Position numbers and translations under genes: made by a program. A stretch of 8,921 bases of DNA, from positions 1-8,921 of the forward strand of contig CAKAOY010000040.1 in the NCBI GenBank assembly GCA_916710115.1, given 5' to 3'. Origin of the DNA: an uncultured Bergeyella sp. (GTDB taxonomy: Bacteria > Bacteroidota > Bacteroidia > Flavobacteriales > Weeksellaceae). This document shows positions 1-6,988 of this stretch, piece after piece (position 1 is the stretch's first letter; each line of letters begins with the position of its first letter). The notes under the pieces are model-generated. The model saw only the letters and a program-made list of their open reading frames with translations, did not search any database and was not told where the DNA came from.

Positions 1-1753
1 GTTAGGGGTGTATTGGTATAATCTTTCGGATTTTGCTGGTTCTGCTGAGAGTATCCAAGTTCAGCGAGGAGTGGGTACTTCTACTAATGGAGCAGGTGCA
101 TTTGGAGCGAGCCTCAATGTGCTTACTGATGCGGTTTCTGAGAAACCTTATGGCGAAATTGCTAACTTTTATGGAAGTTATAACGCTCATAAGCATTCAT
201 TAAAATTTTCAACAGGTAAAATCAATGATAGATTTGAGATATCAGGGAGACTGTCTAAAATTAATTCAAATGGATATATAGACAGAGCCTCTGCTAACCT
301 AAAATCGTACTTTTTCCAAGGGGCATATTCTCATAAAAATACTTTAATAAAAGCCCTTGTATTTGGTGGAACAGAGAAAACATACCTTACTTATAAAGGT
401 ATTGACGCTAGACAACTTGAAACCAATAGACGATACAACCCTGCGGGTGCTTACTACGATGCCCAAGGAAATGTGCATTTTTATGACAACGAAACTGATA
501 ATTACCAACAAGACCACGCACAGTTACATTGGGCACAGCGATGGAGTCCTTATTGGACTACTAATCTAGCGTTCCATTATACGAAGGGGAGAGGTTATTG
601 GGAACAAATGGATAATTGGGGTGATAAGAATGGCAATTTTGTGATTCAGTATCTGCTGGATAACGATTTTTATGGAACGACTTTCTCTTCTAACTACAAA
701 AAAGATAAAATAGACTTTGTATTCGGAGGTAGTGCCAATTCTTATGATGGTCGCCACTTTGATGAGTATGTTTGGACAGAAAAAGGAACAAAAGCACATA
801 GAGAACGATTAGGAGATATGAATTATGGTAAGAAAAATGAGGCTTCTGCCTTTGCAAAACTTTCTTATCAATTAGACGAAAAATGGGATTTATTCGGAGA
901 TATTCAGTATAGATATGTCGGCTTTAAATCCAAATTCAGTAATGTACAGATAGACGAAGGACTTCATTTATTTAATCCAAAATTTGGGGTTACTTATAAA
1001 ATTGATGAAGGAAACAACCTTTACTTATCTTACGCAAGAGCTACTAAAGAGGCCAATCGCTCCGACTATAAAAATTATGCCGAAAATATAAACAATGGAA
1101 GTGTATTGCCAAAAGCAGAATCAGTGAATGATTTTGAACTTGGTTGGCGTCTTGTATCTCATACCCTAAAACTTAACGCCAATATATATTATATGGATTA
1201 TAAAGACCAATTGGTGCTTACTGGGGATATTAGCAAAACAGGATACTCTTTGAGAAAAAATAGCGGTAATTCTTACCGACTCGGATTAGAAGTGGATGCC
1301 TTATTGAAAATTTCCGATAAGTTGATATGGCAACCGAATTTCTCTTTGAGTAGAAATAGGAATATCAATTATCATTCACTCCAAAATAAAGTGGCTGTTA
1401 ATATGGGTGATACTGATACATCTTTCTCTCCGTCTGTAGTAGCAAGTAGTGGTTTAACTTTTATACCAATTAATGATTTTCAAGTAAGTTGGGTATCAAA
1501 ATATGTAGGCGCAAGATACCTCACTAATGAAAACGAGGCGAATGCTAAATTAGACGCCTTTTGGGTGAATAATCTTAATTTATCATATGAATTGAGACCT
1601 GCTAACTTCTGTAAATCCATTACTTTTGCACTTGATGTGAATAATTTCCTTAACAATAAATATTATTCTCATGGAAGATACAAAAAAGGAAAAGCGTACT
1701 ATTTCCCACAAGCAACTGCGAATGTGATGGCTGGTGTTACTTTCCATTTTTGA
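1..1753 (+). CDS. TonB-dependent outer-membrane receptor, 5'-truncated by window edge
   Basis: This is an outer-membrane active-transport receptor driven by TonB/ExbBD. Its ligand cannot be read from sequence; iron-siderophore, haem or another chelate are all possible. The frame is already open at base 2. The GTG at base 8 is an internal valine, not a start, so the signal peptide, TonB box and most of the plug lie outside the window. The visible part opens in the last plug strands (SIQVQRGVGTSTNGAGAFGA, then SLNVLTDA), a typical plug-to-barrel passage. About 540 residues of beta-barrel follow, rich in alternating aromatic residues, with the loop motif YDNETDNYQQDH (about residue 160), which I associate with Bacteroidota receptors, and a late NNFLNNKYYSHGRY segment. 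The protein ends in VTFHF, so the C-terminal Phe recognised by the BAM machinery is present. No frameshift is seen. A terminator follows 24 bases after the stop. Confidence 0.93.
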   Translation, partial: LGVYWYNLSDFAGSAESIQVQRGVGTSTNGAGAFGASLNVLTDAVSEKPYGEIANFYGSYNAHKHSLKFSTGKINDRFEISGRLSKINSNGYIDRASANLKSYFFQGAYSHKNTLIKALVFGGTEKTYLTYKGIDARQLETNRRYNPAGAYYDAQGNVHFYDNETDNYQQDHAQLHWAQRWSPYWTTNLAFHYTKGRGYWEQMDNWGDKNGNFVIQYLLDNDFYGTTFSSNYKKDKIDFVFGGSANSYDGRHFDEYVWTEKGTKAHRERLGDMNYGKKNEASAFAKLSYQLDEKWDLFGDIQYRYVGFKSKFSNVQIDEGLHLFNPKFGVTYKIDEGNNLYLSYARATKEANRSDYKNYAENINNGSVLPKAESVNDFELGWRLVSHTLKLNANIYYMDYKDQLVLTGDISKTGYSLRKNSGNSYRLGLEVDALLKISDKLIWQPNFSLSRNRNINYHSLQNKVAVNMGDTDTSFSPSVVASSGLTFIPINDFQVSWVSKYVGARYLTNENEANAKLDAFWVNNLNLSYELRPANFCKSITFALDVNNFLNNKYYSHGRYKKGKAYYFPQATANVMAGVTFHF

Positions 1754-1777
1754 TAGTTATAAATGATTGATTATTAT

Positions 1778-1809
1778 GGGATTAGCCTATTTTGGGTTAA
1801 TCCCTTTTT
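1778..1809 (+). terminator. Rho-independent terminator of the first TonB-dependent receptor gene
   Basis: The arms GGGATTAGCC (1778-1787) and GGTTAATCCC (1795-1804) pair over 10 bp with one G-U, around a 7-base loop, and are followed directly by TTTTT (1805-1809). It lies 24 bases after the receptor stop codon. On the opposite strand there is no T-run, so it appears to act only for rightward transcription. Confidence 0.85.
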
Positions 1810-1852
1810 CTATATTTGATATTTTTTATTTTCTATTTCAGAAAAAATAGTT

Positions 1853-1860
1853 TAACTTTA
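1853..1860 (+). promoter_or_regulatory. Putative -7 box of the DUF6909 gene promoter
   Basis: TAACTTTA matches the Bacteroidota -7 consensus TAnnTTTG at all but the last base and sits 28 bases before the ATG at 1889, close to the 23-base spacing of the other two promoters in this window. No good TTTG -33 box is found at the expected distance. A competing candidate is TATATTTG at 1811-1818, a perfect -7 match, with TTTG at 1791-1794 as -33. That spacer is only 16 bases and its -33 lies in the loop of the upstream terminator. Either could be used. Confidence 0.4.
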
Positions 1861-1888
1861 CACACTTTTTATCTAAAAAAATAATGTT

Positions 1889-3547
1889 ATGATAAACAGA
1901 GCAAGAGAAACTACGGAAGCCATCGAGAGATTATATGTCTCTATGAGGCATCTTTTTTATAGAGGATTTTTTAAGCCATCGGGGATTTCTGGGGAGTCCA
2001 TTAGGGAATTATTACTCACTATCGCTCCTGAGATTTATGGCTCAATGGGGGTAGTTAATAAGGTGGAACTAAATGGGCTACTATATGTTTTAGATAGACT
2101 ACCAGAGGGAATAGAGGAGACACCGTTTGTGCATCTTACTTCCGACGAGGGTTTTAATAAAGGTACATTCGAGGTGATAGTCCCTAGAAAACGACGCCGA
2201 AACTGCTACCGAATAGACCAATATCAGATGAATATAGAGGTGCTTTTGGGGCGTTCGGAGATTTATGATATTCTCACGCATCTCACTTTTCTGTATATAG
2301 AGGCCGACAAAATTCGAAATTTAGGGTATATTTCTGATGAAGAAAATCGTCCATCTCGCACTTGGAAGATTATAGAGGAAGTAGCCCTTGGTGAGAAGAA
2401 ATTCACTCGCCAAGAGAAAGAAGTGGCCTTAATACATCTATCATCTCTCTTAGGAAGAACCTTTGATGAGACTTTGAAGGCCTATAATGATTTTGGTAGC
2501 GAAGATAATCCTGATAGACTATTCAAGATAATCTACCATCTTGGAAAGGCAAGTTTAGAGGATTTCTTGGGCATTCGCCAAAGGGAAATTTATTTCAGTG
2601 CCATATTGCAGGAGAGAACAGGTCATCATTTCTTTGGAGAAAAATGGGCAAATAAAGTGAAGGAAGTTTTAGTGAAAAGTAATTTACATAATAGGGGTTT
2701 GCACATTATTTCGGCAAATATGCACTCCGTGAAAAATATGCTTTTCTCCGAAAATGCCTTAGGGAAAAAAGTTGGTCCTACCGTAGATTACAAACTCTAT
2801 GAGGAGATTAGCAATAAGAAAGACCTACAAGATAAAATTTTAGAGTACTCTCAGAAACAAGGACTTATATATATAAAAGATGATAGCGGTTGCAATGTAG
2901 ATGTTCAGATTATTGATTTGAGTAAAATCAATTTTAGTAATACAGTTTTTGAAAAATACAACTATTCTGGTGATGATGTACTGTTGGTATTTGATTATGC
3001 CTTTGGCGAGCAAGCTTATGAAGTGATGGATGAACTACTTCGCCCATATTATGTAGAAGGAGAGGAGAATAAAATGAAAGTAAAATCTATCTCCATAATG
3101 GGGAAAGCAGGTATCTTGAAGGGAACAAAAGGCGATATTATGATTCCTACTTCGCATATTTTTGAGGGAACGGCTGATAATTACCCCTTTGAAAATAAAT
3201 TGAAATTGTCCGATTTTGAAGATAACGAATTGAAGGCCTTTGAAGGGTCAATGATTACTGTATTGGGGACTTCTTTACAGAATAAGGATATCCTAAGCTA
3301 CTTTATGAATACCTCTTGGAAGGCAATAGGCTTAGAGATGGAGGGAGCTCATTACCAAAAGGCAATACAAGTGGCTTCTAAGATTAGACATCATATTTCG
3401 GAAGATTTGTTCCTATGTTATGCGTATTATGCTTCTGATAATCCATTAGAGACTGGCTCTACGCTATCTTCAGGTGGGCTTGGCCTTACGGGGGTCAAAC
3501 CAACTTATCTAATTACATTAAGGATTTTGGAGAAAATATTAGGTTAA
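1889..3547 (+). CDS. DUF6909-type protein with nucleoside phosphorylase/AMP nucleosidase-like C-terminal half
   Basis: I recognise this as the uncharacterised, Bacteroidota-restricted DUF6909 type of about 550 residues; its function is not established. No signal peptide or membrane helix is visible, so it should be cytoplasmic. Residues 1-260 are largely helical and charged, with a basic patch VPRKRRRNCYR near 98-108. A conserved-looking stretch HIISANMHSVKNML covers 272-285. The C-terminal half carries, in order, pieces that resemble nucleoside phosphorylases: SIMGKAGIL (402-410) like the GtAGgl strand-turn, KGDIMIPTS (414-422) like GDvvi, TVLGTS (457-462), GLEMEGAHY (481-489) like the ribose-binding EMEx motif, and YYASDNP (513-519) like the vSDn loop with the acid Asp. 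The order, and TVLGTS ahead of the EME motif, recall the catalytic domain of AMP nucleosidase (Amn). This fold assignment is my inference from motifs. The gene stands alone between two terminators, so its neighbours give no functional clue. Confidence 0.88.
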   Translation: MINRARETTEAIERLYVSMRHLFYRGFFKPSGISGESIRELLLTIAPEIYGSMGVVNKVELNGLLYVLDRLPEGIEETPFVHLTSDEGFNKGTFEVIVPRKRRRNCYRIDQYQMNIEVLLGRSEIYDILTHLTFLYIEADKIRNLGYISDEENRPSRTWKIIEEVALGEKKFTRQEKEVALIHLSSLLGRTFDETLKAYNDFGSEDNPDRLFKIIYHLGKASLEDFLGIRQREIYFSAILQERTGHHFFGEKWANKVKEVLVKSNLHNRGLHIISANMHSVKNMLFSENALGKKVGPTVDYKLYEEISNKKDLQDKILEYSQKQGLIYIKDDSGCNVDVQIIDLSKINFSNTVFEKYNYSGDDVLLVFDYAFGEQAYEVMDELLRPYYVEGEENKMKVKSISIMGKAGILKGTKGDIMIPTSHIFEGTADNYPFENKLKLSDFEDNELKAFEGSMITVLGTSLQNKDILSYFMNTSWKAIGLEMEGAHYQKAIQVASKIRHHISEDLFLCYAYYASDNPLETGSTLSSGGLGLTGVKPTYLITLRILEKILG

Positions 3548-3571
3548 AATAATTTAATTTCTATAATGCAG

Positions 3572-3605
3572 ACTCCTCTTACTTCGGTGGGGGAGTTTTC
3601 TATTT
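3572..3605 (+). terminator. Rho-independent terminator after the DUF6909 gene (TTCG loop)
   Basis: ACTCCTCTTAC (3572-3582) pairs with GTGGGGGAGT (3587-3596), with one bulged T and two G-U pairs, around a TTCG tetraloop. TTTTCTATTT follows. It begins 24 bases after the DUF6909 stop. The opposite strand has no T-tract on its downstream side, so it probably does not stop leftward transcription coming from the remnant gene. The last codons of that remnant begin right beside the T-tract. Confidence 0.82.
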
Positions 3606-4088
3606 AATAAAAATAAAAAAGGACAGGAGGTTATAGTTTGCTATTCTTTCTAAAATATCTTCAACAGGGCTATCAAGATGTTCATGTTGAGATAAAGTCA
3701 TTTGTTTTAATACTCTATCTTTCCCATAACTGTAAACATTTGTCTCTACTCCTTTATCAAGGAAGTTGTATGGAGACATTTCAGGTAAAGATTCTATCCA
3801 CAATCCATTATCCTTGCAATACTCTATGAAATCCCCTTTATTCTCCTCTCTTCTCTCAGTCTTTTGATTTTCTCTGCTTGTTCCACTGCCTGTCTGTGAG
3901 CTTCTTCTTCTGATAAAGAATTCAAGTGCTTTCTCATATTTTGGACCTGCTCTTTTGCCTCCAATCTGTCTTGCACCCAATCTTTCCCCATCACCTTTAT
4001 TTTGTGTTGTAATATCTCTTTCTGTATAGATATATCTGATTTTTCCATCTTTATTTTCTTTTCTTATGTATTTATGATTTGTTTTCAT
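3600..4088 (-). pseudogene. Truncated, apparently frameshifted remnant of a mobile-element-type gene with a kinase-like N-lobe
   Basis: A 162-codon frame runs from ATG (4088) to TAG (3600), but it reads as a patchwork. Residues 1-34 (MKTNHKYIRKENKDGKIRYI...) and 86-155 look natural, whereas 35-85 is a low-hydrophobicity R/G/S/T-rich stretch. In the +1 frame the same bases (about 3834-3988) encode a natural helical, coiled-coil-like segment (KDWVQDRLEAKEQ ... EKIKRLREERRIKG). One extra G in the G4 run at 3986-3989 and one missing G in the G4 run at 3833-3836 would join all three parts into ...NKGDGKDWVQDR... and ...ERRIKGDFIEYC.... The C-terminal part (DKGVETNVYSYGKDRVLKQ) resembles a glycine-loop and lysine of a kinase-like N-lobe, as I recall from Bacteroidota phage or conjugative-element polyvalent proteins. 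It stops at IANYNLLS, then FFIFIK, as if cut there. The product is probably non-functional. An intact small protein in the single frame remains possible. Confidence 0.55.
3621..3627 (+). repeat. Left copy of a 7-bp inverted repeat bounding the decayed island
   Basis: GGACAGG here has its exact inverse CCTGTCC at 4183-4189. The two copies sit where the recognisable protein similarity of the remnant stops (left) and just inside the upstream gene scrap (right). Seven bases is short, so a chance match is quite possible. Confidence 0.25.
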
Positions 4089-4090
4089 TT

Positions 4091-4195
4091 TTAAATTGGA
4101 AACTTATACTCTCTTTCTTTTTTTATAGCATTAGAATTTACTCCATTTCTCATTGAAGTCAACCATACTCTTAACACTTCTGCCTGTCCCAATAA
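4091..4195 (-). pseudogene. 3' scrap of an unidentified gene upstream of the truncated remnant
   Basis: Reading leftward, bases 4195 to 4094 encode 34 codons that look like a genuine protein tail (LLGQAEVLRVWLTSM, then RNGVNSNAI, then KKEREYKFPI), ending in TAA at 4091-4093. That stop lies two bases before the ATG of the next frame at 4088, the tight spacing expected inside an operon. Upstream it is closed by an in-frame TAA (4196-4198), and there is no ATG far enough upstream, so only the 3' end survives. The ending EYKFP reminds me of tails of Bacteroidota phage or mobile-element structural proteins, but I cannot name the family. The TonB-dependent receptor gene ends 13 bases further right, so the insertion boundary is near 4196-4208. 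Confidence 0.4.
4183..4189 (+). repeat. Right copy of the 7-bp inverted repeat bounding the decayed island
   Basis: CCTGTCC is the exact inverse of GGACAGG at 3621-3627. On the minus strand it sits in codons 3-5 of the upstream gene scrap. See the left copy for why this is weak evidence. Confidence 0.25.
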
Positions 4196-4208
4196 TTATG
4201 AAATAAAG

Positions 4209-6686
4209 TTAAAAAATAAAATTAATTCCTGCGACAAAGTTTCTTTCTACCCCAGGGATAAAAGCAGTGAAGTTTTTATTCGTAGTAGGGAGAGGTTGTT
4301 TTGTTTGAGGATTTTTTAGTGGCGGTACCAAAGCCTTGTCTCTTATTAAGTAACTTGAAGCATATATCTTATTTGTCAAATTGTTTCCTTGTACGAAGAA
4401 AGTCCATCTATTCCACTTAAATCCTATTTTCGCCCCTAAGATTTGGTAAGGGTCTTGGTAGAGTGTGTTTTGGTGGTCGGTAGGTGTTTTCTTCCAAATG
4501 GATTCTATATTTGCTTCGGCGAAGAACCCTGATGGGTGTTTGTAGTCTAATGCAATGAAAGAATAATGCTCTGGGACACCTGCAATTTGATTTTTCTTCT
4601 CATTTCTAAAATAGAAATCCGCCCAATTGTAATTTGCAAAGAAAGTGAAGGAATCTCCTCTGTTAGAGAAAATATTTTCAGCAAAAGTGGATTTTATTCC
4701 TGCTTCTAATCCTCTGTGGATTGTTTTGTATGGCGAATTGATGGTGATAGCTGATACGCCGAATCCCGTGATACTAAGCACTTCGTCTTCTACCCAAGCA
4801 TTGTAGAAACTCAAATCCCAATGGAGTAATTTGCCAAAATGTCCTTTGGTTCCTACCTCGAAGGTATAGGCTTTTTGCCCTTTCACATCAGAAGCAGATA
4901 ATAGGCTTGGGCTAGATGCCACTGAAGACCCAGATACATTGATAAGTTCTAAGAATGTAGGTGGTTCGTAGCTTCTGCTGAAATTAGTATAGAATTTCGC
5001 ATTTGGATTTAGTTTATAGATAAGTCCAATTTTTGGGTTGATACCGAAGAAATTATATTCTTTACTAATATTGGATGCTTTTGCCCAATTTACTAACTTT
5101 CCATTTGTAGCTGCATTTGGACTTGGCCATACCCATTGTTGTCTGTTGTTTGGTGTAGGGAATATGTCTCGTATTTCTCTATTGTCGATGCTCACTTGCA
5201 CGCCGAGAGCGAGGGTCAATTTATCGGTAATGTTATGATTGTTATTCGCATAAAATACATTATGAGTGGCTATCAAATCATTTTTCAAGAAATTATGTAG
5301 AGGTTTGCTTAATACATTGGCACTGCCATTTTGGTGCATTGTTCCTTGTGATATTTGTAATCCAGCTGTAAAGTAGTTTCTTTCAGTTCTATTTTCATAA
5401 GTGAAGCGAACACCATAATCATTATTGGCACTGGCTCTCACATAAGAAGGATAGGTAAATACATCATCCGCATATTGATAATAGATAGTCCCTGTTAGGA
5501 GGCTATTGTCATTAATTTTATAGGCGGTTCTACTACCTATTCGGAGTATTTTGCTGTTTCTGTTTGGTCTATCACGAAATACATTTGGCCCTGCAGCAAA
5601 TGGCTCTGCAAATGATGCACCTTTATTGATTTGTCTTGGATCTTTACTCAATTGATAGAAGGTAAGAGGGCCAGGTATATCAAAGTATAAGTCTGTAAAT
5701 GATGCATATAATCTTGATTCTAATTTATCAGAAAATTTTCTACCTATATTAGCAAGAGCATTGAGGCGTCTGGATGTATTATATTCACGGAAGCCATTAC
5801 TATTGTTGTAGGAAACTGATACGAAGCCGTCATTTTTACCTTTTGCAAAGCCAGACGAAGCGGCGATATTATAGTAGCCAAAACTACCACCTTCTAATTT
5901 TACAGAAAGAGGCGACGCATTGTAGCCATTTTTGGTGATAAAGTTCATTGCCCCACCTAGTGTTGCCCCACCGAATTCTAGGGCATTAGCTCCACGATAT
6001 ACTTCTACAAGGTTAGATGCTTGAGGTTCCAAAACACCAATAATATAGGAGCCATCGGAGAAATTGATAGGGATACCATCTTGTAGCAACGCTACCCCAC
6101 GAGATTGCGGATTAGACTGGATGCCTGACCCTCTTATATTGAGTCTAGGTTGGTCGTTGCCACCAAAAAACTCTTGGATTATCACCCCTGGCATTCTCTG
6201 TAGGGCATCTTTTAATGTTTGAGACCGTTGTGATGTGAGGTTGGTAAGTTGTGCCAAGTTGGTTCCTCCTGCGATATTGTCCAATTTTTTCGTAGATACA
6301 AAAACGGAGTTGGCTACCAAGCTCGGGTTATCCGTAATCACTACTTCTTGGATATTATGCGTGTTGTTTGGGCGAATGGTTAGGTTAATGTAAGTGATTC
6401 CGTTTTCATTTACGGATTCACCAGAGTGGATATTTACGGATTTTTTATCAAAGCCATCCTTGTAGATATCCATAATAAATTCGTTTTTAGGAACTTCTAT
6501 ATAATAGAAACCTTGTGCGTCGGTTACCGCCTTTATATTGGGGTTGTTTTGTAGTTGGATTGTTACATTAGCAATAGGGGATTTGCTCTCATCGGTGATT
6601 CTTCCCTTGATGCGACTACTTTGGGCAAAAGCAATACTCCCAACGGTAGTTGCTATTGCTATTAAAGGTAATTTATTAAATCTCAT
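4209..6686 (-). CDS. FecA-like TonB-dependent receptor with carboxypeptidase-regulatory-like domain
   Basis: This is a complete 825-residue outer-membrane receptor importing a chelate by TonB energy. A signal peptide covers residues 1-21 (MRFNKLPLIAIATTVG... with AFA before Gln22). Residues 25-105 form a carboxypeptidase D regulatory-like beta-sandwich (GRITDESKSPIANVTI; VTDAQGFYYIEVP), usual in Bacteroidota receptors. A TonB-box-like HNIQEVVITD lies at 111-120. The plug spans about 150-255 and shows LKDALQRMPGVIIQ, NIRGSGIQ (183-190), LLQDGIPI (200-207) and VEVYRGANALEFGGATLGG (227-245). This run resembles the FecA/siderophore-receptor branch, so an iron-chelate ligand is likely but not shown. 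The rest is beta-barrel, ending in AGINFIF with the C-terminal Phe. The ATG at 6686 is preferred because the signal peptide starts there, 23 bases after a good -7 box. No terminator hairpin follows the stop; transcription may run into the decayed island. It diverges from pta. Confidence 0.95.
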   Translation of the reverse strand: MRFNKLPLIAIATTVGSIAFAQSSRIKGRITDESKSPIANVTIQLQNNPNIKAVTDAQGFYYIEVPKNEFIMDIYKDGFDKKSVNIHSGESVNENGITYINLTIRPNNTHNIQEVVITDNPSLVANSVFVSTKKLDNIAGGTNLAQLTNLTSQRSQTLKDALQRMPGVIIQEFFGGNDQPRLNIRGSGIQSNPQSRGVALLQDGIPINFSDGSYIIGVLEPQASNLVEVYRGANALEFGGATLGGAMNFITKNGYNASPLSVKLEGGSFGYYNIAASSGFAKGKNDGFVSVSYNNSNGFREYNTSRRLNALANIGRKFSDKLESRLYASFTDLYFDIPGPLTFYQLSKDPRQINKGASFAEPFAAGPNVFRDRPNRNSKILRIGSRTAYKINDNSLLTGTIYYQYADDVFTYPSYVRASANNDYGVRFTYENRTERNYFTAGLQISQGTMHQNGSANVLSKPLHNFLKNDLIATHNVFYANNNHNITDKLTLALGVQVSIDNREIRDIFPTPNNRQQWVWPSPNAATNGKLVNWAKASNISKEYNFFGINPKIGLIYKLNPNAKFYTNFSRSYEPPTFLELINVSGSSVASSPSLLSASDVKGQKAYTFEVGTKGHFGKLLHWDLSFYNAWVEDEVLSITGFGVSAITINSPYKTIHRGLEAGIKSTFAENIFSNRGDSFTFFANYNWADFYFRNEKKNQIAGVPEHYSFIALDYKHPSGFFAEANIESIWKKTPTDHQNTLYQDPYQILGAKIGFKWNRWTFFVQGNNLTNKIYASSYLIRDKALVPPLKNPQTKQPLPTTNKNFTAFIPGVERNFVAGINFIF

Positions 6687-6709
6687 TATATTGTTGTTTT
6701 TAATTAATA

Positions 6710-6742
6710 CAAATATAGTAATATAAATTTATTTCATCCAAA
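6710..6742 (-). promoter_or_regulatory. Bacteroidota-type promoter of the FecA-like receptor gene
   Basis: Read on the minus strand, TTTG (6742-6739) is the -33 box and TATATTTG (6717-6710) the -7 box. The 21-base spacer and both boxes match the known Bacteroidota consensus TTTG ... TAnnTTTG. The -7 box ends 23 bases before the ATG, giving a short leader of roughly 18 bases. That leader is A-rich and has no Shine-Dalgarno sequence, as is normal in this phylum. Confidence 0.7.
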
Positions 6743-6957
6743 TAATTTTAACAATATTTTTGATATAATTTCTGCTATATAGATTATTGGGTATGTTTTT
6801 ATTTTGATATTTAATGGTATAGGGTTTCTGTAAATAGAATAAAATATGGAGGTTTTTTCTCCAAAAAAAATATTATAAAGAGAATAAATAGATTTGGTAA
6901 ATGTGATTGAAAAATAAAATAATCGGATATTTTTTTTCATAGTCCTACTAAAAACCT

Positions 6958-6965
6958 TAACTTTG
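6958..6965 (+). promoter_or_regulatory. -7 box of the pta promoter
   Basis: TAACTTTG is a perfect match to the TAnnTTTG consensus and ends 23 bases before the pta ATG, the same distance as in the divergent receptor promoter. The -33 box is degenerate: TTTC at 6935-6938 with a 19-base spacer is the best candidate. Confidence 0.6.
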
Positions 6966-6988
6966 TCCTACATAAAAAATTATTTCAG

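Larger units (their letters stand above)
6687..6988. other. Divergent intergenic region between the FecA-like receptor and pta
   Basis: These 302 very AT-rich bases separate the two divergent starts. Apart from one promoter at each end I see no convincing gene or RNA. There is no clear Fur-type palindrome, although an iron-responsive operator would be expected if the receptor handles siderophores. A short inverted repeat TGGAG/CTCCA (6847-6851 and 6859-6863) lies in the middle. It is followed by an A-run on the plus strand and has no T-tract on either side that would make it a terminator, so its role, if any, is unknown. A 68-codon minus-strand frame (6734-6940) is judged fortuitous. Confidence 0.6.

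Noticed and set aside
1884..1892. Two-codon frame ATG TTA TGA whose stop overlaps the DUF6909 start (ATGA)
   Set aside because: It looks like a minimal upstream frame coupled to the gene, but such a match is easily produced by chance in AT-rich leaders and nothing else supports it.
2099..2281. Minus-strand frame inside the DUF6909 gene
   Set aside because: It is a shadow of an uninterrupted, better-supported coding frame and has no protein-like features.
6847..6870. TGGAG/CTCCA hairpin followed by eight A residues as a terminator
   Set aside because: The stem is only 5 bp, and the run after it is A and not T on the plus strand. On the minus strand the T-run precedes the hairpin. No gene ends here.
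6734..6940. Minus-strand 68-codon frame in the receptor/pta intergenic region
   Set aside because: It is made of I, K, F, Y and S codons expected from very AT-rich noncoding DNA, its 3' end overlaps the receptor promoter boxes, and it shows no recognisable domain.
6687..6988. Fur box controlling the FecA-like receptor
   Set aside because: Searched by eye for an AT-rich interrupted palindrome of the Fur type; several weak partial matches occur, as expected from base composition, and none stands out.
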